A stretch of DNA of 64,000 bases from Mycobacterium sp. SMC-4. Its GTDB lineage: Bacteria; Actinomycetota; Actinomycetes; Mycobacteriales; Mycobacteriaceae. The translations under genes were made by a program, and so were the position numbers. The stretch spans positions 3,720,001-3,784,000 of the forward strand of contig NZ_CP079869.1 in assembly GCF_025263265.1 (NCBI RefSeq), given 5' to 3'. The notes under the pieces are model-generated. The model had not been told where the DNA came from. It saw only the letters and a list, made by a program, of their open reading frames with translations, and did not search any database. This document shows positions 17,934 through 26,835 of this stretch, in pieces. Within the stretch, counting starts at the first letter, position 1, and each line of letters begins with the position of its first letter.

Positions 17934-18323
17934 ATGGAAAAGGACAAGACGCCCCGGCTGGCGCAGGGGCGCGAACACGTTGTCGCCACCATCGACGAGA
18001 TCCCGCCCGGCACACACAAACTGGTACCTATCGGACGCCACGGCGTCGGCGTGTACAACGTCAACGGAACGTTCTATGCGATCGCCAACTACTGCCCGCA
18101 CGAGGGTGGTCCGCTGTGCGCGGGTCGGACCCGCGGTCTGAACATCGTCGACGACAACGTGCCGGGTGACGCGGTGATGGTGCGCGACAACGAGTACATC
18201 TTCTGCCCCTGGCATCAGTGGGGTTTCGAACTGGCCACCGGCACCACTGCGGTCAAGCCGGAATGGAGCATCCGCACCTACCCTGTGCGGGTCGTCGGCA
18301 ACGACGTACTCGTGCAGGCCTAG
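17934..18323 (+). CDS. Small Rieske [2Fe-2S] protein
   Basis: 129 residues from ATG 17934, right after the preceding stop. The cluster ligands are seen as CPHEGGPLC and FCPWHQWGF (C-x-H and C-x2-H). No transmembrane segment or oxygenase domain, so it resembles Rieske ferredoxins or the small Rieske proteins beside amidohydrolases. It could pass electrons to an oxygenase such as those at 34893 or 49772, but no oxygenase lies in this operon. Confidence 0.88.
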   Translation: MEKDKTPRLAQGREHVVATIDEIPPGTHKLVPIGRHGVGVYNVNGTFYAIANYCPHEGGPLCAGRTRGLNIVDDNVPGDAVMVRDNEYIFCPWHQWGFELATGTTAVKPEWSIRTYPVRVVGNDVLVQA

Positions 18324-18353
18324 CGTCCCGAACGCCGCAACATTGGAGAACAG

Positions 18354-19226
18354 TTGCCCAACAACACGATCGAGATCAACGGTGGCAAAGTTGTCTACGA
18401 GATCCTCGGCGAGGCAGGCGATTTCATCGTCCTGACCCCCGGAGGTCGGTTCAGCAAGGACATTCCAGGGCTGCGACCGCTGGCTGAGGCGCTGGTCGAC
18501 GGTGGCTACCGAGTTCTGTTGTGGGACCGGCCCAACTGTGGCGCATCCGATGTGCAGTTCTACGGCCAAAGCGAATCGCACATGCGTGCCGAGACCCTTC
18601 ACCAAGTGCTCACGGGTCTCGACATCGGCCCGTGCATCATTGCCGGCGGCTCGGGCGGCGCACGCGATTCGATGCTGTTCACCATGCTGTACCCCGATCT
18701 GGTCACCAAACTGGTGGTGTGGAACATCGTCGGCGGCGTGTACGGCAGCTTCGTCCTCGGCGGCCACTATGTGGTGCCCAGCATCCTCGCGGTGCGTGGC
18801 CTGGGTATCAAGGGTCTCCTCAGTGTGCCGGAGTGGCGGGATCGTATTGCGCAGAATCCCGGTAACGAACAGCGCATGCTCGACCTTGATGCCGACGAGT
18901 TTCTGAAGGTCATGCGACGCTGGCTCAACGCATTCGTCCCGAAACCCGGGCAGACAATTCCCGGCGTCGCCGACGAGATGTTCGACGACATCAGGGTGCC
19001 GACGCTGATCATCCGCGGCGGTGAGAACGACTGGGACCATCCCAAGCGCACGTCCTACGAAGTGCACTGCCTGATCAAGGGCTCCAGATTGATCGACCCG
19101 CCGTGGCCCGAGGACGCCTGGGAGCGTGCCGGCGAGAAGATGGCCGAGAGCGGCGGAAAGGACTTCTGCCTGTTCGACACCTGGGTGCAGGCCGCGCCGC
19201 CGATTCTCGACTTCCTCCGGAAATGA
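18354..19226 (+). CDS. Alpha/beta hydrolase
   Basis: 290 residues, TTG start at 18354 with TTGGAGAAC upstream. Alpha/beta-hydrolase fold; nucleophile elbow IIAGGSGGARDS (Ser) near residue 100, oxyanion region VLTPGGRF, acid Asp probably in GGENDWDHP. The usual terminal GH catalytic His is not obvious; that region reads DPPWPEDAWER. It may therefore use another His or be a C-C hydrolase/lyase variant. Last gene of the amidohydrolase operon, which supports hydrolysis of a ring-opened product or ester. Confidence 0.82.
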   Translation: MPNNTIEINGGKVVYEILGEAGDFIVLTPGGRFSKDIPGLRPLAEALVDGGYRVLLWDRPNCGASDVQFYGQSESHMRAETLHQVLTGLDIGPCIIAGGSGGARDSMLFTMLYPDLVTKLVVWNIVGGVYGSFVLGGHYVVPSILAVRGLGIKGLLSVPEWRDRIAQNPGNEQRMLDLDADEFLKVMRRWLNAFVPKPGQTIPGVADEMFDDIRVPTLIIRGGENDWDHPKRTSYEVHCLIKGSRLIDPPWPEDAWERAGEKMAESGGKDFCLFDTWVQAAPPILDFLRK

Positions 19227-19237
19227 CCGGCGTGGAC

Positions 19238-19720
19238 TCAAATCGTGATGATCTGCACCTCGCAGTTGAGCGAGGCCTCCAGCGCGGTGTGCACCCGACT
19301 CTCCGGTACGCGCCGCAGATCGTCTTTGCTCAGCGTGACTTTGACGATGTCCCATCCGTCGTCGGTCGCGATGCGCTCGATCTTCCCCTGCAGCCCGAGA
19401 CCCGCCAGGACGCCGTGGGCGTCATCGTCGGTTCCGCGGCTGACGTAGGTCAGCACACCCGGCACGGGCTCCACACCCAGGGCACCGAAAGCGCTGCGAC
19501 ACATCCGCATCGCCGCGGCGGTGAGCCGGTCGGGCTCGTCGCCGTCGATCAGGATCTCGACCTGGCGACGGTTGCCCGGCATCGCGGCCAGGTCGGCATC
19601 GACCACATCTGCCCCAACCGCCCGGGCCAGTTCGGAAAGCATTGCCATGCCGTCGCGTAACTGGTCGGCGGTCAGCACCGCCGTCGGGTCGACGTCGACA
19701 CGCACCACCGCAGTCCTCAT
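19238..19720 (-). CDS. Conserved hypothetical protein
   Basis: 160 residues from ATG 19720 (AAGGTGG upstream; a GTG three codons earlier is possible). Soluble, acidic, no signal peptide or Cys motif. A predicted alpha/beta pattern begins MRTAVVRVDVDPTAVLTADQL and ends with two short strands (WDIVKVTLSK, CEVQIITI). It is divergent from the NuoF-like operon start at 19790, sharing a 69-bp promoter region, and convergent with the hydrolase at 18354. I do not recognise the family; the position suggests a link to the redox operon. Confidence 0.6.
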   Translation of the reverse strand: MRTAVVRVDVDPTAVLTADQLRDGMAMLSELARAVGADVVDADLAAMPGNRRQVEILIDGDEPDRLTAAAMRMCRSAFGALGVEPVPGVLTYVSRGTDDDAHGVLAGLGLQGKIERIATDDGWDIVKVTLSKDDLRRVPESRVHTALEASLNCEVQIITI

Positions 19721-19789
19721 GAGCGCCACCTTATCGGCCGGCAGGAAGGCACCAAACATGATCGTCTCCGAGCCCGCGGGCGGTCCGCG

Positions 19790-21088
19790 ATGAGCACCGA
19801 CAACGGGCTGGCGACCCGGCTGACGGTGTCGGCGTGGCCCGGCCTGACGCCCCGCCTGCTGACCCCGTCTGAAACCGTTGTTGCCGAAGACCTTTCGACC
19901 TACACCGCGGGGGGTGGCTATCAGCAGCTCAGCGACCCCGGCGCGCTGCTCGACGACGTCGACCGCAGCGGTCTACTCGGACGCGGAGGCGCCGCCTTCC
20001 CGCTCGCGGTGAAACTGCGCACCGTCGGCGGCGCGGCACGGGCGGGCAGCGATACGGTCGTGCTGGCCAACGGCGAAGAGGGCGAACCGGCCTCGATCAA
20101 GGACCGCTGGCTGATGCGCAACCGGCCGCACCTGGTTCTCGACGGGGTCCGGCTGGCCGCCCGGATGGTCGACGCGCAGCGCGCGTACGTCTACGTGTCG
20201 GACGCCGATTCCGCGCTGGCGCTGACCTCCGCAGTGCAGGACGCACCGCTGGACGGCCTGGCCGTCGACGTCGTGACTGTCGATCCGGGCTACGTCGCCG
20301 GGGAGGAGACCGCCGCGGTGCGGGCCGTCAACGGCGGCCCGGCCAAACCCACCGACAAGCCCCCGCGGCCGTTCGAGGAAGGTATCGCGGGCCTGCCGAC
20401 GCTGGTCAGCAATGTCGAGACGCTGGCGAACCTGCCCTTCATCCTGCGTGAGGGCAGCGACACTTACCGTAGCGCGGGCACGTCGGCCTCCCCCGGCACA
20501 TTCCTGGCCACTGTGACCGGGGCGGGACAGCCCGCCGCCCTGTATGAACTTCCGCACGGTGTCGCGGTGAGCGCACTTCTCGAGCATCACCAGGTCGCCC
20601 TCACCGACGTCACGGGCGTGCTGATGGGCGGTTATTTCGCCGGTTTGCTGAATCGGGAGGTTCTCGACGTCACCCTCGACCACGAGTCGCTGCGCAGGCT
20701 GGGTAGCGGACTCGGCTGTGGGGCGATCGCAGTTCTCACCGGTGAGTCCCCGGTGGCGGTAGCAGCTGCGGTGATGGCCTATTTCGACCGGGAGAATGCC
20801 GGTCAGTGTGGCTCCTGTTTCAACGGCACCGCAGCAATGTCGGCGGTCACCGATGCGCTGCGCCGAGGGGTCGCCACCGAGGACGACCTCGCCCGGCTGC
20901 AACGGTGGTCGGTGGTACTGCGGGGCCGTGGCGCATGCGCCACGCTGGACGCGGCGACCAATGTCGCTGCCAGTCTGCTTCGGGCGTTCCCGGCCGACGT
21001 GGCCCGCCATCTCGCCGGCGAGTGTGACAGCAGCGGCGCTGAGCCCTTCTCGGCGTTGCGCCCCTTCGAGGTGGAGGCGAGACCATGA
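19790..21088 (+). CDS. NuoF-like NADH:acceptor oxidoreductase flavoprotein
   Basis: 432 residues related to the 51-kDa (NuoF) subunit of complex I. FMN/NADH site segments GRGGAAFPLAVKL and NGEEGEPASIKDRW, then AGEETA, SLBB-like middle and Fe-S region. The cluster motif reads N-A-G-Q-C340-G-S-C343 with the distal Cys383 in GACATLD, so the first of the usual four ligands (C of SCGxCxxC) is Ala337. No NuoE or NuoG gene is nearby. The ferredoxin gene overlaps by 4 bp. It is therefore a candidate NADH:ferredoxin reductase serving the P450s of this island. Confidence 0.85.
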   Translation: MSTDNGLATRLTVSAWPGLTPRLLTPSETVVAEDLSTYTAGGGYQQLSDPGALLDDVDRSGLLGRGGAAFPLAVKLRTVGGAARAGSDTVVLANGEEGEPASIKDRWLMRNRPHLVLDGVRLAARMVDAQRAYVYVSDADSALALTSAVQDAPLDGLAVDVVTVDPGYVAGEETAAVRAVNGGPAKPTDKPPRPFEEGIAGLPTLVSNVETLANLPFILREGSDTYRSAGTSASPGTFLATVTGAGQPAALYELPHGVAVSALLEHHQVALTDVTGVLMGGYFAGLLNREVLDVTLDHESLRRLGSGLGCGAIAVLTGESPVAVAAAVMAYFDRENAGQCGSCFNGTAAMSAVTDALRRGVATEDDLARLQRWSVVLRGRGACATLDAATNVAASLLRAFPADVARHLAGECDSSGAEPFSALRPFEVEARP

Positions 21089-21315
21089 GCGAGCCGATGA
21101 AGATCAAACTGGACCGCACGGTGTGCGACGGATTCGGTATCTGCGCCAAACACGCGCCGGCGTACTTCTCGCTCGACGACTGGGATTACGCGTCATTGAT
21201 CGGAGACGGAACGGTCGCCGAGGCCGACCGCGACGCGGTGACGCGAGCGCTGTGGGACTGCCCGGTGCACGCGATCACCGAGCTGCACGCCGCAAAGAAG
21301 CCGAGCAAGAGCTGA
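21085..21315 (+). CDS. Small [3Fe-4S]-type ferredoxin
   Basis: 76 residues. Cluster pattern C14-x2-F17-x2-C20 and C59-P; the variable position is Phe rather than His. The ATG overlaps the stop of the NuoF-like gene (ATGA), tying the two as probable redox partners. Lysine-rich tail (AAKKPSKS). Unlike the other ferredoxins here, no P450 gene is adjacent, so its acceptor may be encoded elsewhere in the window. Confidence 0.9.
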   Translation: MSEPMKIKLDRTVCDGFGICAKHAPAYFSLDDWDYASLIGDGTVAEADRDAVTRALWDCPVHAITELHAAKKPSKS

Positions 21316-21316
21316 T

Positions 21317-22972
21317 ATGGACATCCCCGGCCGCCCCCTGCCGCAGTTGACCGCGCAGAACGAGTTCTTCTGGACCTCAGGATCCGACGGACAACTGCGT
21401 ATCCAGAAGTGCAACAGCTGCGACTCGCTGATCCACCCCCCGGCGCCGGTGTGTCGGTACTGCCGCAAAACCAATCTCGGCGTGGCCGTGGTGTCGGGCA
21501 AGGCGACGCTCGCCGGCCTCAGCATCAACCACCGGTTCGGCTTTCCCGATCTTCCACCCCCGTACGTCGTGGCTGAGGTGGCGCTGATCGAAGACCCTCG
21601 AGTACGCCTGACCACCAACATCATCGAGGCTGACCCGGCCAGTCTGGCGATCGGCCAGCCCGTCGAGGTGCAGTTCCAGCAGGCCGACGACGTCTGGCTG
21701 CCGTTGTTCCGGCCGGCCACCGATCCCGATGCGCCGACGGCGCTGCCCCCCGATGCGATCCCGCCCGACCAGTTCTCGCGGCACGTCCGGCCGATGCTGA
21801 CCACACAGAAGTTCGAGGACCATTCGGCGATCACCGGTATCGGCATGTCGACGATCGGGAGGCGGCAGATGGTGCCGCCGCTGGCGTTGACCATCGCCGC
21901 CTGCGAACAGGCAGTGGCTGACGCCGGACTGACCTACGACGACATCGACGGCCTGTCAACCTATCCGGGTCTGGATGTGGCGGGCATGGGTGAAGGTGGG
22001 GTCAGCGCACTCGAAGGTGCGCTCGGCTTGCGCCCCACCTGGATCAACGGTGGCATGGACACCTTCGGGCCGGGCGGCTCGGTGATCGCGGCGATGATGG
22101 CGGTCGCCACGGGGATGGCCCGCCACGTGCTGTGTTTCCGCACGTTGTGGGAAGCCACCTTCGGTCAGCTGATGAAGGAGGGCAAGATGTCACCTCCGAT
22201 GGGTCGGCGTACGTCCAGTTGGCAGCACCCGTTCGGCGCCACCTCCGCGGCGCATGTGCTGGCACAGAACGCCAGTCGCCACTTCCACCGGTACGGCACC
22301 ACCCGCGAGACACTCGGCTGGATCGCGCTCAATCAGCGCGCCAACGCCGCGCTGAACCCGACGGCCATCTACCGCGACCCGATGACCATGGACGACTATC
22401 TGTCGGCACGGATGATCACCACGCCGTTCGGCCTCTACGACTGCGACGTGCCCTGCGACGGGGCGGTCGCAGTCGTGGTATCGGCGATCGACGCCGCGCA
22501 GGACCTCCCCCACCGGCCCATCCGTTTCGAGGCGGTGGGCACCCAGATCATCGAGCGTCTCGACTGGGACCAGACCACACTGACCCATGAACCTCAGGTG
22601 CTCGGCCAGTCAGCGCACCTGTGGTCACGAACATCGTTGCGGGCCAAGGATGTCGACGTTGCCGAACTCTACGACGGGTTCACCTTCAACTGCCTGTCCT
22701 GGCTGGAGGGTCTCGGGTTCTGCGGAATCGGGGAAGCGAAGGAATTCCTCGACGGTGGCGCGGCGATCGCACGCGACGGAATCATCCCGGTCAACACGCA
22801 CGGCGGCCAACTGTCACACGGACGCACCCACGGCATGGGGCTGGTGCACGAGGCCGTCACGCAGTTGCGCGGCGACGCCGGCGAGCGCCAGGTACCCGAC
22901 GCCAAGGTTGCCGTGGTCAGCAGCGGCGGCTTGACTCCCAGCGGCGTGATGCTGCTGCGGTCCGACGCGTGA
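21317..22972 (+). CDS. DUF35 (zinc ribbon + OB fold) fused to thiolase-like domain; predicted acyl-CoA retro-aldolase
   Basis: 551 residues. Residues 1-~135 form a DUF35 protein with zinc-ribbon cysteines C32, C35, C46, C49 and an OB fold (PPYVVAEVALIED). From ~173 a thiolase-fold domain follows. It lacks the nucleophilic Cys (WINGGMDTFGPGGS where thiolases have NxxCxxG) and the GHP motif (GGQLSHGRTHGMG). This is the pattern of Ltp2-type steroid side-chain aldolases, which work with a DUF35 partner. Here both parts are in one chain. Predicted to cleave a beta-hydroxyacyl-CoA by retro-aldol reaction; substrate not predictable. Confidence 0.82.
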   Translation: MDIPGRPLPQLTAQNEFFWTSGSDGQLRIQKCNSCDSLIHPPAPVCRYCRKTNLGVAVVSGKATLAGLSINHRFGFPDLPPPYVVAEVALIEDPRVRLTTNIIEADPASLAIGQPVEVQFQQADDVWLPLFRPATDPDAPTALPPDAIPPDQFSRHVRPMLTTQKFEDHSAITGIGMSTIGRRQMVPPLALTIAACEQAVADAGLTYDDIDGLSTYPGLDVAGMGEGGVSALEGALGLRPTWINGGMDTFGPGGSVIAAMMAVATGMARHVLCFRTLWEATFGQLMKEGKMSPPMGRRTSSWQHPFGATSAAHVLAQNASRHFHRYGTTRETLGWIALNQRANAALNPTAIYRDPMTMDDYLSARMITTPFGLYDCDVPCDGAVAVVVSAIDAAQDLPHRPIRFEAVGTQIIERLDWDQTTLTHEPQVLGQSAHLWSRTSLRAKDVDVAELYDGFTFNCLSWLEGLGFCGIGEAKEFLDGGAAIARDGIIPVNTHGGQLSHGRTHGMGLVHEAVTQLRGDAGERQVPDAKVAVVSSGGLTPSGVMLLRSDA

Positions 22973-23862
22973 ACGCCGCCGGCCCGCGCCCCCGCGTGGT
23001 CCTCGTCGACGGCGTGCCGATGTCGGGATTGGTTGCCGCTGTTCCCAATCCGCGCGCCATACTGGTCGCCGTACACGGCGGTGCGACGGCGTCGGTCTAC
23101 TTCGACTGCCCGGGTCATCCCCGGTTGTCGCTGCTGCGCGCCGCCGCCGCACACGGTGTCACCGCGATCGCGCTGGATCGGCCCGGTTATGGCGCCTCGG
23201 CTCTGCACCAACAGCAGTTCGACGACCCCGATCGGCGGGTGGCATTCGCGTTCGGCGCGGTGGACATGATGCTCGCCGGCGTCGAGCGCGGGGCCGGCAC
23301 GTTCCTGGTCGGCCATTCGGCCGGGTGTGAACTCGCGATCCGGATGGCTGTCGGAGAGCGCCGCGACGAGGTTCTCGGCCTCTCGATCGCCGGCACCGGG
23401 CTGCGGTACTGCGCCGAAGCGTTGGCCATCATCAAGGACGCCACTGTGACGTCGCGCCCCGCCGGCCTTCGCGACCTGCTATGGCAACCGACCGAGCTCT
23501 ATCCGCCCGAGGTACTCACCGGCGCCCTGTCGGCGCCGGGGGTGCCCTACGAAGCGAAGGTCACCGCGAATTGGGCCCGGCGCGACTTCCCCGAACTGGC
23601 TGCCCGGGTCACCGCGCCGGTCCAGTTCAGCGTCGCCGAACACGAGAAAGTGTGGGAGTCCACGCCGCAGGCCAGTGCCGACATCCTTGCGCTGTTCACC
23701 GGCGCGCCGCGGGTCGACCTCAACGAAATGCCGGACAGCGGACACAATCTCAGCGTCGGACTGTCCGCCGAAACCTACCACCGGCAAGTGTTGGCACACC
23801 TCGACGAGTGCCTGAGTACTTCAGGCAGCGGGATCGACAAAAAAGAAGTGGAGGCCGGTTGA
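22969..23862 (+). CDS. Alpha/beta hydrolase
   Basis: 297 residues from GTG 22969 (GTGA overlap). Alpha/beta-hydrolase with oxyanion HGG (VAVHGGATAS), nucleophile Ser in LVGHSAGCEL and terminal His in PDSGHNLS, so the triad appears intact, unlike the hydrolase at 18354. Between the aldolase fusion and the dehydrogenases it may hydrolyse a CoA ester, lactone or ester intermediate. Confidence 0.83.
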   Translation: MNAAGPRPRVVLVDGVPMSGLVAAVPNPRAILVAVHGGATASVYFDCPGHPRLSLLRAAAAHGVTAIALDRPGYGASALHQQQFDDPDRRVAFAFGAVDMMLAGVERGAGTFLVGHSAGCELAIRMAVGERRDEVLGLSIAGTGLRYCAEALAIIKDATVTSRPAGLRDLLWQPTELYPPEVLTGALSAPGVPYEAKVTANWARRDFPELAARVTAPVQFSVAEHEKVWESTPQASADILALFTGAPRVDLNEMPDSGHNLSVGLSAETYHRQVLAHLDECLSTSGSGIDKKEVEAG

Positions 23863-24680
23863 TGCGGGTCGGATTCATCGGATTGGGGAGCCAGGGCGGT
23901 CCCATGGCGCGGCGGATCGCCGAGGGCGGGTTCGAGACCACGTTGTGGGCGCGACGTGCTGCCAGCCTGGAACCGTACGCCGACACCGCAGCGAAGTCGG
24001 CGTCGACTCCGGCCGAGCTCGGCGCGGCCAGCGACCTGGTCTGCCTGTGCGTGGTCGGTGACGACGACGTCCGCGAAGTTCTCTACGGCGACACCGGGGT
24101 ACTGGCCGGTATGGCCGAGGGCGGGATCGTCGCCATTCACAGCACCGTCCATCCTGAAACCTGCCGTGAGATCGCCGACAAGGCGGCCGCGCAGGGAATT
24201 TCGGTCATCGATGCCCCGGTCAGCGGTGGCGGACCCGCGGTCGAGCAGGGGACGTTGCTGGTCATGGTCGGCGGAGACGAAGATGTCGCCGAGCGGTGTC
24301 GGCCGGTGTTCGCCACATACGCCGACCCGATCGTGCACCTCGGCCCGCTGGGTAGCGGACAGAACACCAAGATCCTCAACAACCTGTTGTTCAGCGCCAA
24401 CCTGGGCAGCGCTGTCAGCACCCTGGAACTGGGCGAGTCCCTGGGGATCCCCCGCGACAAGCTCGTCGAAGTCCTCAACCGCGGTTCGGCCACCAGCAAG
24501 GCCGTCGGCAGCATCTCGATATTCGGCGGCACCCTCGACGGTCTTGCTCCGATAGCCGGTGCGCTGCTGCAGAAGGACGTCCGGCACGCGGCCAGTCTGG
24601 CAGCCGCGGCGGCAGCCCCGGAAGGGGCGGTGTTCACCGCCGCCGACGCCGCGCTGATCGCGATGGACCACGAGCGGTGA
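23862..24680 (+). CDS. 3-hydroxyisobutyrate dehydrogenase-like oxidoreductase 1
   Basis: 272 residues from ATG 23862 (TGATG overlap). Beta-hydroxyacid dehydrogenase family: cofactor loop GFIGLGSQGGPM, substrate signature DAPVSGG, catalytic Lys in GSGQNTKILNN. Oxidises a short 3-hydroxy acid or reduces an imine/semialdehyde. A second family member overlaps its end, suggesting a heteromer or two related steps. Confidence 0.88.
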   Translation: MRVGFIGLGSQGGPMARRIAEGGFETTLWARRAASLEPYADTAAKSASTPAELGAASDLVCLCVVGDDDVREVLYGDTGVLAGMAEGGIVAIHSTVHPETCREIADKAAAQGISVIDAPVSGGGPAVEQGTLLVMVGGDEDVAERCRPVFATYADPIVHLGPLGSGQNTKILNNLLFSANLGSAVSTLELGESLGIPRDKLVEVLNRGSATSKAVGSISIFGGTLDGLAPIAGALLQKDVRHAASLAAAAAAPEGAVFTAADAALIAMDHER

Positions 24681-25489
24681 GCCGAGTCGGCTTCGTCGGT
24701 GCGGGCCGGATGGGCACGCCGATGGTCAGCCGCCTGGTTCACGCCGGCCACGATGTCCGCGTGCTCGGACGGAGCCAGGAAAAGCGCTCTGCCGTCGAGG
24801 AACTGGGGGCGACCGTGGTTGCCGACGTGGCCGCGGTCGCCGAGGGCGCCGATGTCGTCGTCGTCTGCGTGTTCACCGACGAGCAGGTCCGGGAAGTCTG
24901 CCTCGTTGACGGTCTGCTTGCGGCGATGTCGGCCGGTTCGGTGTTGGTGGTGCACACCACCGGTAGTCCGCGAACCGCTGAACTGCTCGCGTCAGAGGCG
25001 TCGGGAGTCGTTGTGGTGGACGCCCCGGTCAGCGGCGGACCGCATGACATCGAAGCCGGACGTATCACGCTGTTCGTCGGGGGCGACCACGACGCCGTGC
25101 AGCGCGTCCGGCCGGTGCTGGCGGCCTACGGAGAGCCGATCCTGCACACCGGCCAACTGGGCTCCGGCCAGTGGGTGAAGCTGCTCAACAACACGTTGCT
25201 GGTCGCGCAACTGGGGTTGTTGCGCGAAGCTGCCTCGTTCGGGGCGCGCGTCGGCGTCGACGAGGCCGCATTGATCAGCGCGGTCCGTCAGGGTAGCGGC
25301 GCCAGCATTGCCGCCGACCTGGTCGCGTCGCGGGAGTCGGTTCAGGACTTCATCGACTCCGTCGGCGAGTTCCTCGGCAAGGATGTCGCGGTCATCCGGG
25401 TCGTGGCCGCAGAGACGGGCAATGACCTGGGCATCCTGGAAAATCTGCTGGCGAAGGCCCTGCCTGCCGACTCTTCGGCGACCGGATGA
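24677..25489 (+). CDS. 3-hydroxyisobutyrate dehydrogenase-like oxidoreductase 2
   Basis: 270 residues, GTG start overlapping the preceding stop. Family motifs GFVGAGRMGTPM, DAPVSGGPHD and GSGQWVKLLNN (catalytic Lys). Clearly a paralogue of the preceding protein by order and motifs, with diverged N-terminal halves, so an old tandem duplication. Last gene of the operon starting at 19790. Confidence 0.88.
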   Translation: MSRVGFVGAGRMGTPMVSRLVHAGHDVRVLGRSQEKRSAVEELGATVVADVAAVAEGADVVVVCVFTDEQVREVCLVDGLLAAMSAGSVLVVHTTGSPRTAELLASEASGVVVVDAPVSGGPHDIEAGRITLFVGGDHDAVQRVRPVLAAYGEPILHTGQLGSGQWVKLLNNTLLVAQLGLLREAASFGARVGVDEAALISAVRQGSGASIAADLVASRESVQDFIDSVGEFLGKDVAVIRVVAAETGNDLGILENLLAKALPADSSATG

Positions 25490-25604
25490 ATCGGCCAGAT
25501 CACCGACCCGAATGTCGCTGTGCTGGCCCACCGAAACTGATAGCGTTACAGTTCATTCACTTCTCGTAAAGCACCGGCTGCAGCCCGCCGTGACGGAGGA
25601 CATC

Positions 25605-26807
25605 ATGACCGCGCCTGAACTCCGCTTCGATCCCGTTTCCCAGGATTACTTCGACAATCCCTACGACATCTACCGTCGGATGCGGGACGAGGCTCCCCTC
25701 TACTACGACGCGGAAGGGGACTTTTATGCGTTGACCCGGCACGCCGACGTCGCCGCGGCGCTCAAGGATCATGACGCCTTCTCGTCGTCGCGCGGCTGCG
25801 ACCTGGCGATGGTGCGCTCCGAGGAAGGGCCGCAGAAGTCGATCATCTTCATGGACCCGCCCGAGCACCGACACATGCGCAGCCTGCTCAACAAGGCGTT
25901 CACACCGCGCGCCATCCAGTCGCAGCGCGAAACCGTCATCGAGCTCGTCGAGCACTACCTGTCGAAAGTGGATCCGGACAACTTCGACGTGGTGCAGGAT
26001 TTTTCGGGACCGTTCCCGGTCGAGGTGATCACTCGGATGGCCGGGGTACCTGAAGAGTTCCGCCAGCAGGTGCGGCACTGGATCGACAAGGGCCTGGAAC
26101 GAAAGCCCGGCCAGCTCGAGTGGTCCGAAGAGAACATGCAAGCCAACATCGACTCGGGTGTCTACTACTACGGCCTGGTGCAGGAACGGCGGCGCAACCC
26201 GCAGGACGACATGATCAGCCGGTTGATCGCCGCAGAGATCCCGACCGAGAACGGCGAGACGCGCCGACTCGATGACATCGAGATCACCGGGTTCACCTCG
26301 CTGCTGGGCGGGGCAGGCGCCGAAACCGTCACCAAACTGGTCGGCAGCGCGGTCGTGGAGTTCGCCCGCCACCCCGAGCAGTGGCAACTGCTGCTCGATG
26401 ACCGCAGCCTGGTTCCCGCCGCCGTCGAGGAACTGCTGCGCTACGTCGGTCCGGTGCAGTACAACGTGCGCTACACCCTCAAAGAGGCGCACGTGCCCAG
26501 CGGCACCATCCCCGCAGGCAAACCGGTTTTCCTGCTCCAGGCGGCCGCCAACCGCGACCCGCGGGCCTTCGACGACGCCGAGACCTTCGACATCACCCGC
26601 GACCGTACACAGGCGCAGAATCTCGGACTCGGCTACGGCATTCACAGCTGTCTCGGCGCGGCACTGGCCCGGCTGGAAACCCAGATCGCGCTCGAGCACC
26701 TGCTCGACTTCATGCCCCGCTACGAGGTCGATTTCGACGGTTTGGAGAAGGTGCACATGCAGAACGTGGCGGGCTACCACCATGTGCCGGTGAAGGTGTT
26801 GCGATGA
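25605..26807 (+). CDS. Cytochrome P450 (tandem copy A)
   Basis: 400 residues from ATG 25605 after ACGGAGGACATC. I-helix LLGGAGAETVT (~233-243), ExxR in EELLR (~275-279), heme loop LGLGYGIHSCLG with Cys349; Leu replaces the usual Phe at the start of the heme loop. Very similar in layout to the P450 at 27033 (same EIYRRMR/DIYRRMR opening, same GAGAETVTKL I-helix), with a ferredoxin gene between them. A promoter is expected in the 115 bp upstream. Substrate unknown. Confidence 0.93.
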   Translation: MTAPELRFDPVSQDYFDNPYDIYRRMRDEAPLYYDAEGDFYALTRHADVAAALKDHDAFSSSRGCDLAMVRSEEGPQKSIIFMDPPEHRHMRSLLNKAFTPRAIQSQRETVIELVEHYLSKVDPDNFDVVQDFSGPFPVEVITRMAGVPEEFRQQVRHWIDKGLERKPGQLEWSEENMQANIDSGVYYYGLVQERRRNPQDDMISRLIAAEIPTENGETRRLDDIEITGFTSLLGGAGAETVTKLVGSAVVEFARHPEQWQLLLDDRSLVPAAVEELLRYVGPVQYNVRYTLKEAHVPSGTIPAGKPVFLLQAAANRDPRAFDDAETFDITRDRTQAQNLGLGYGIHSCLGAALARLETQIALEHLLDFMPRYEVDFDGLEKVHMQNVAGYHHVPVKVLR

Positions 26808-26835
26808 TCATTCCCGTGAACGAGGAGCAGCTGCA

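Noticed and set aside
17928..19355. A 475-codon open frame on the - strand
   Set aside because: Antisense to the small Rieske protein and hydrolase, both with clear motifs.
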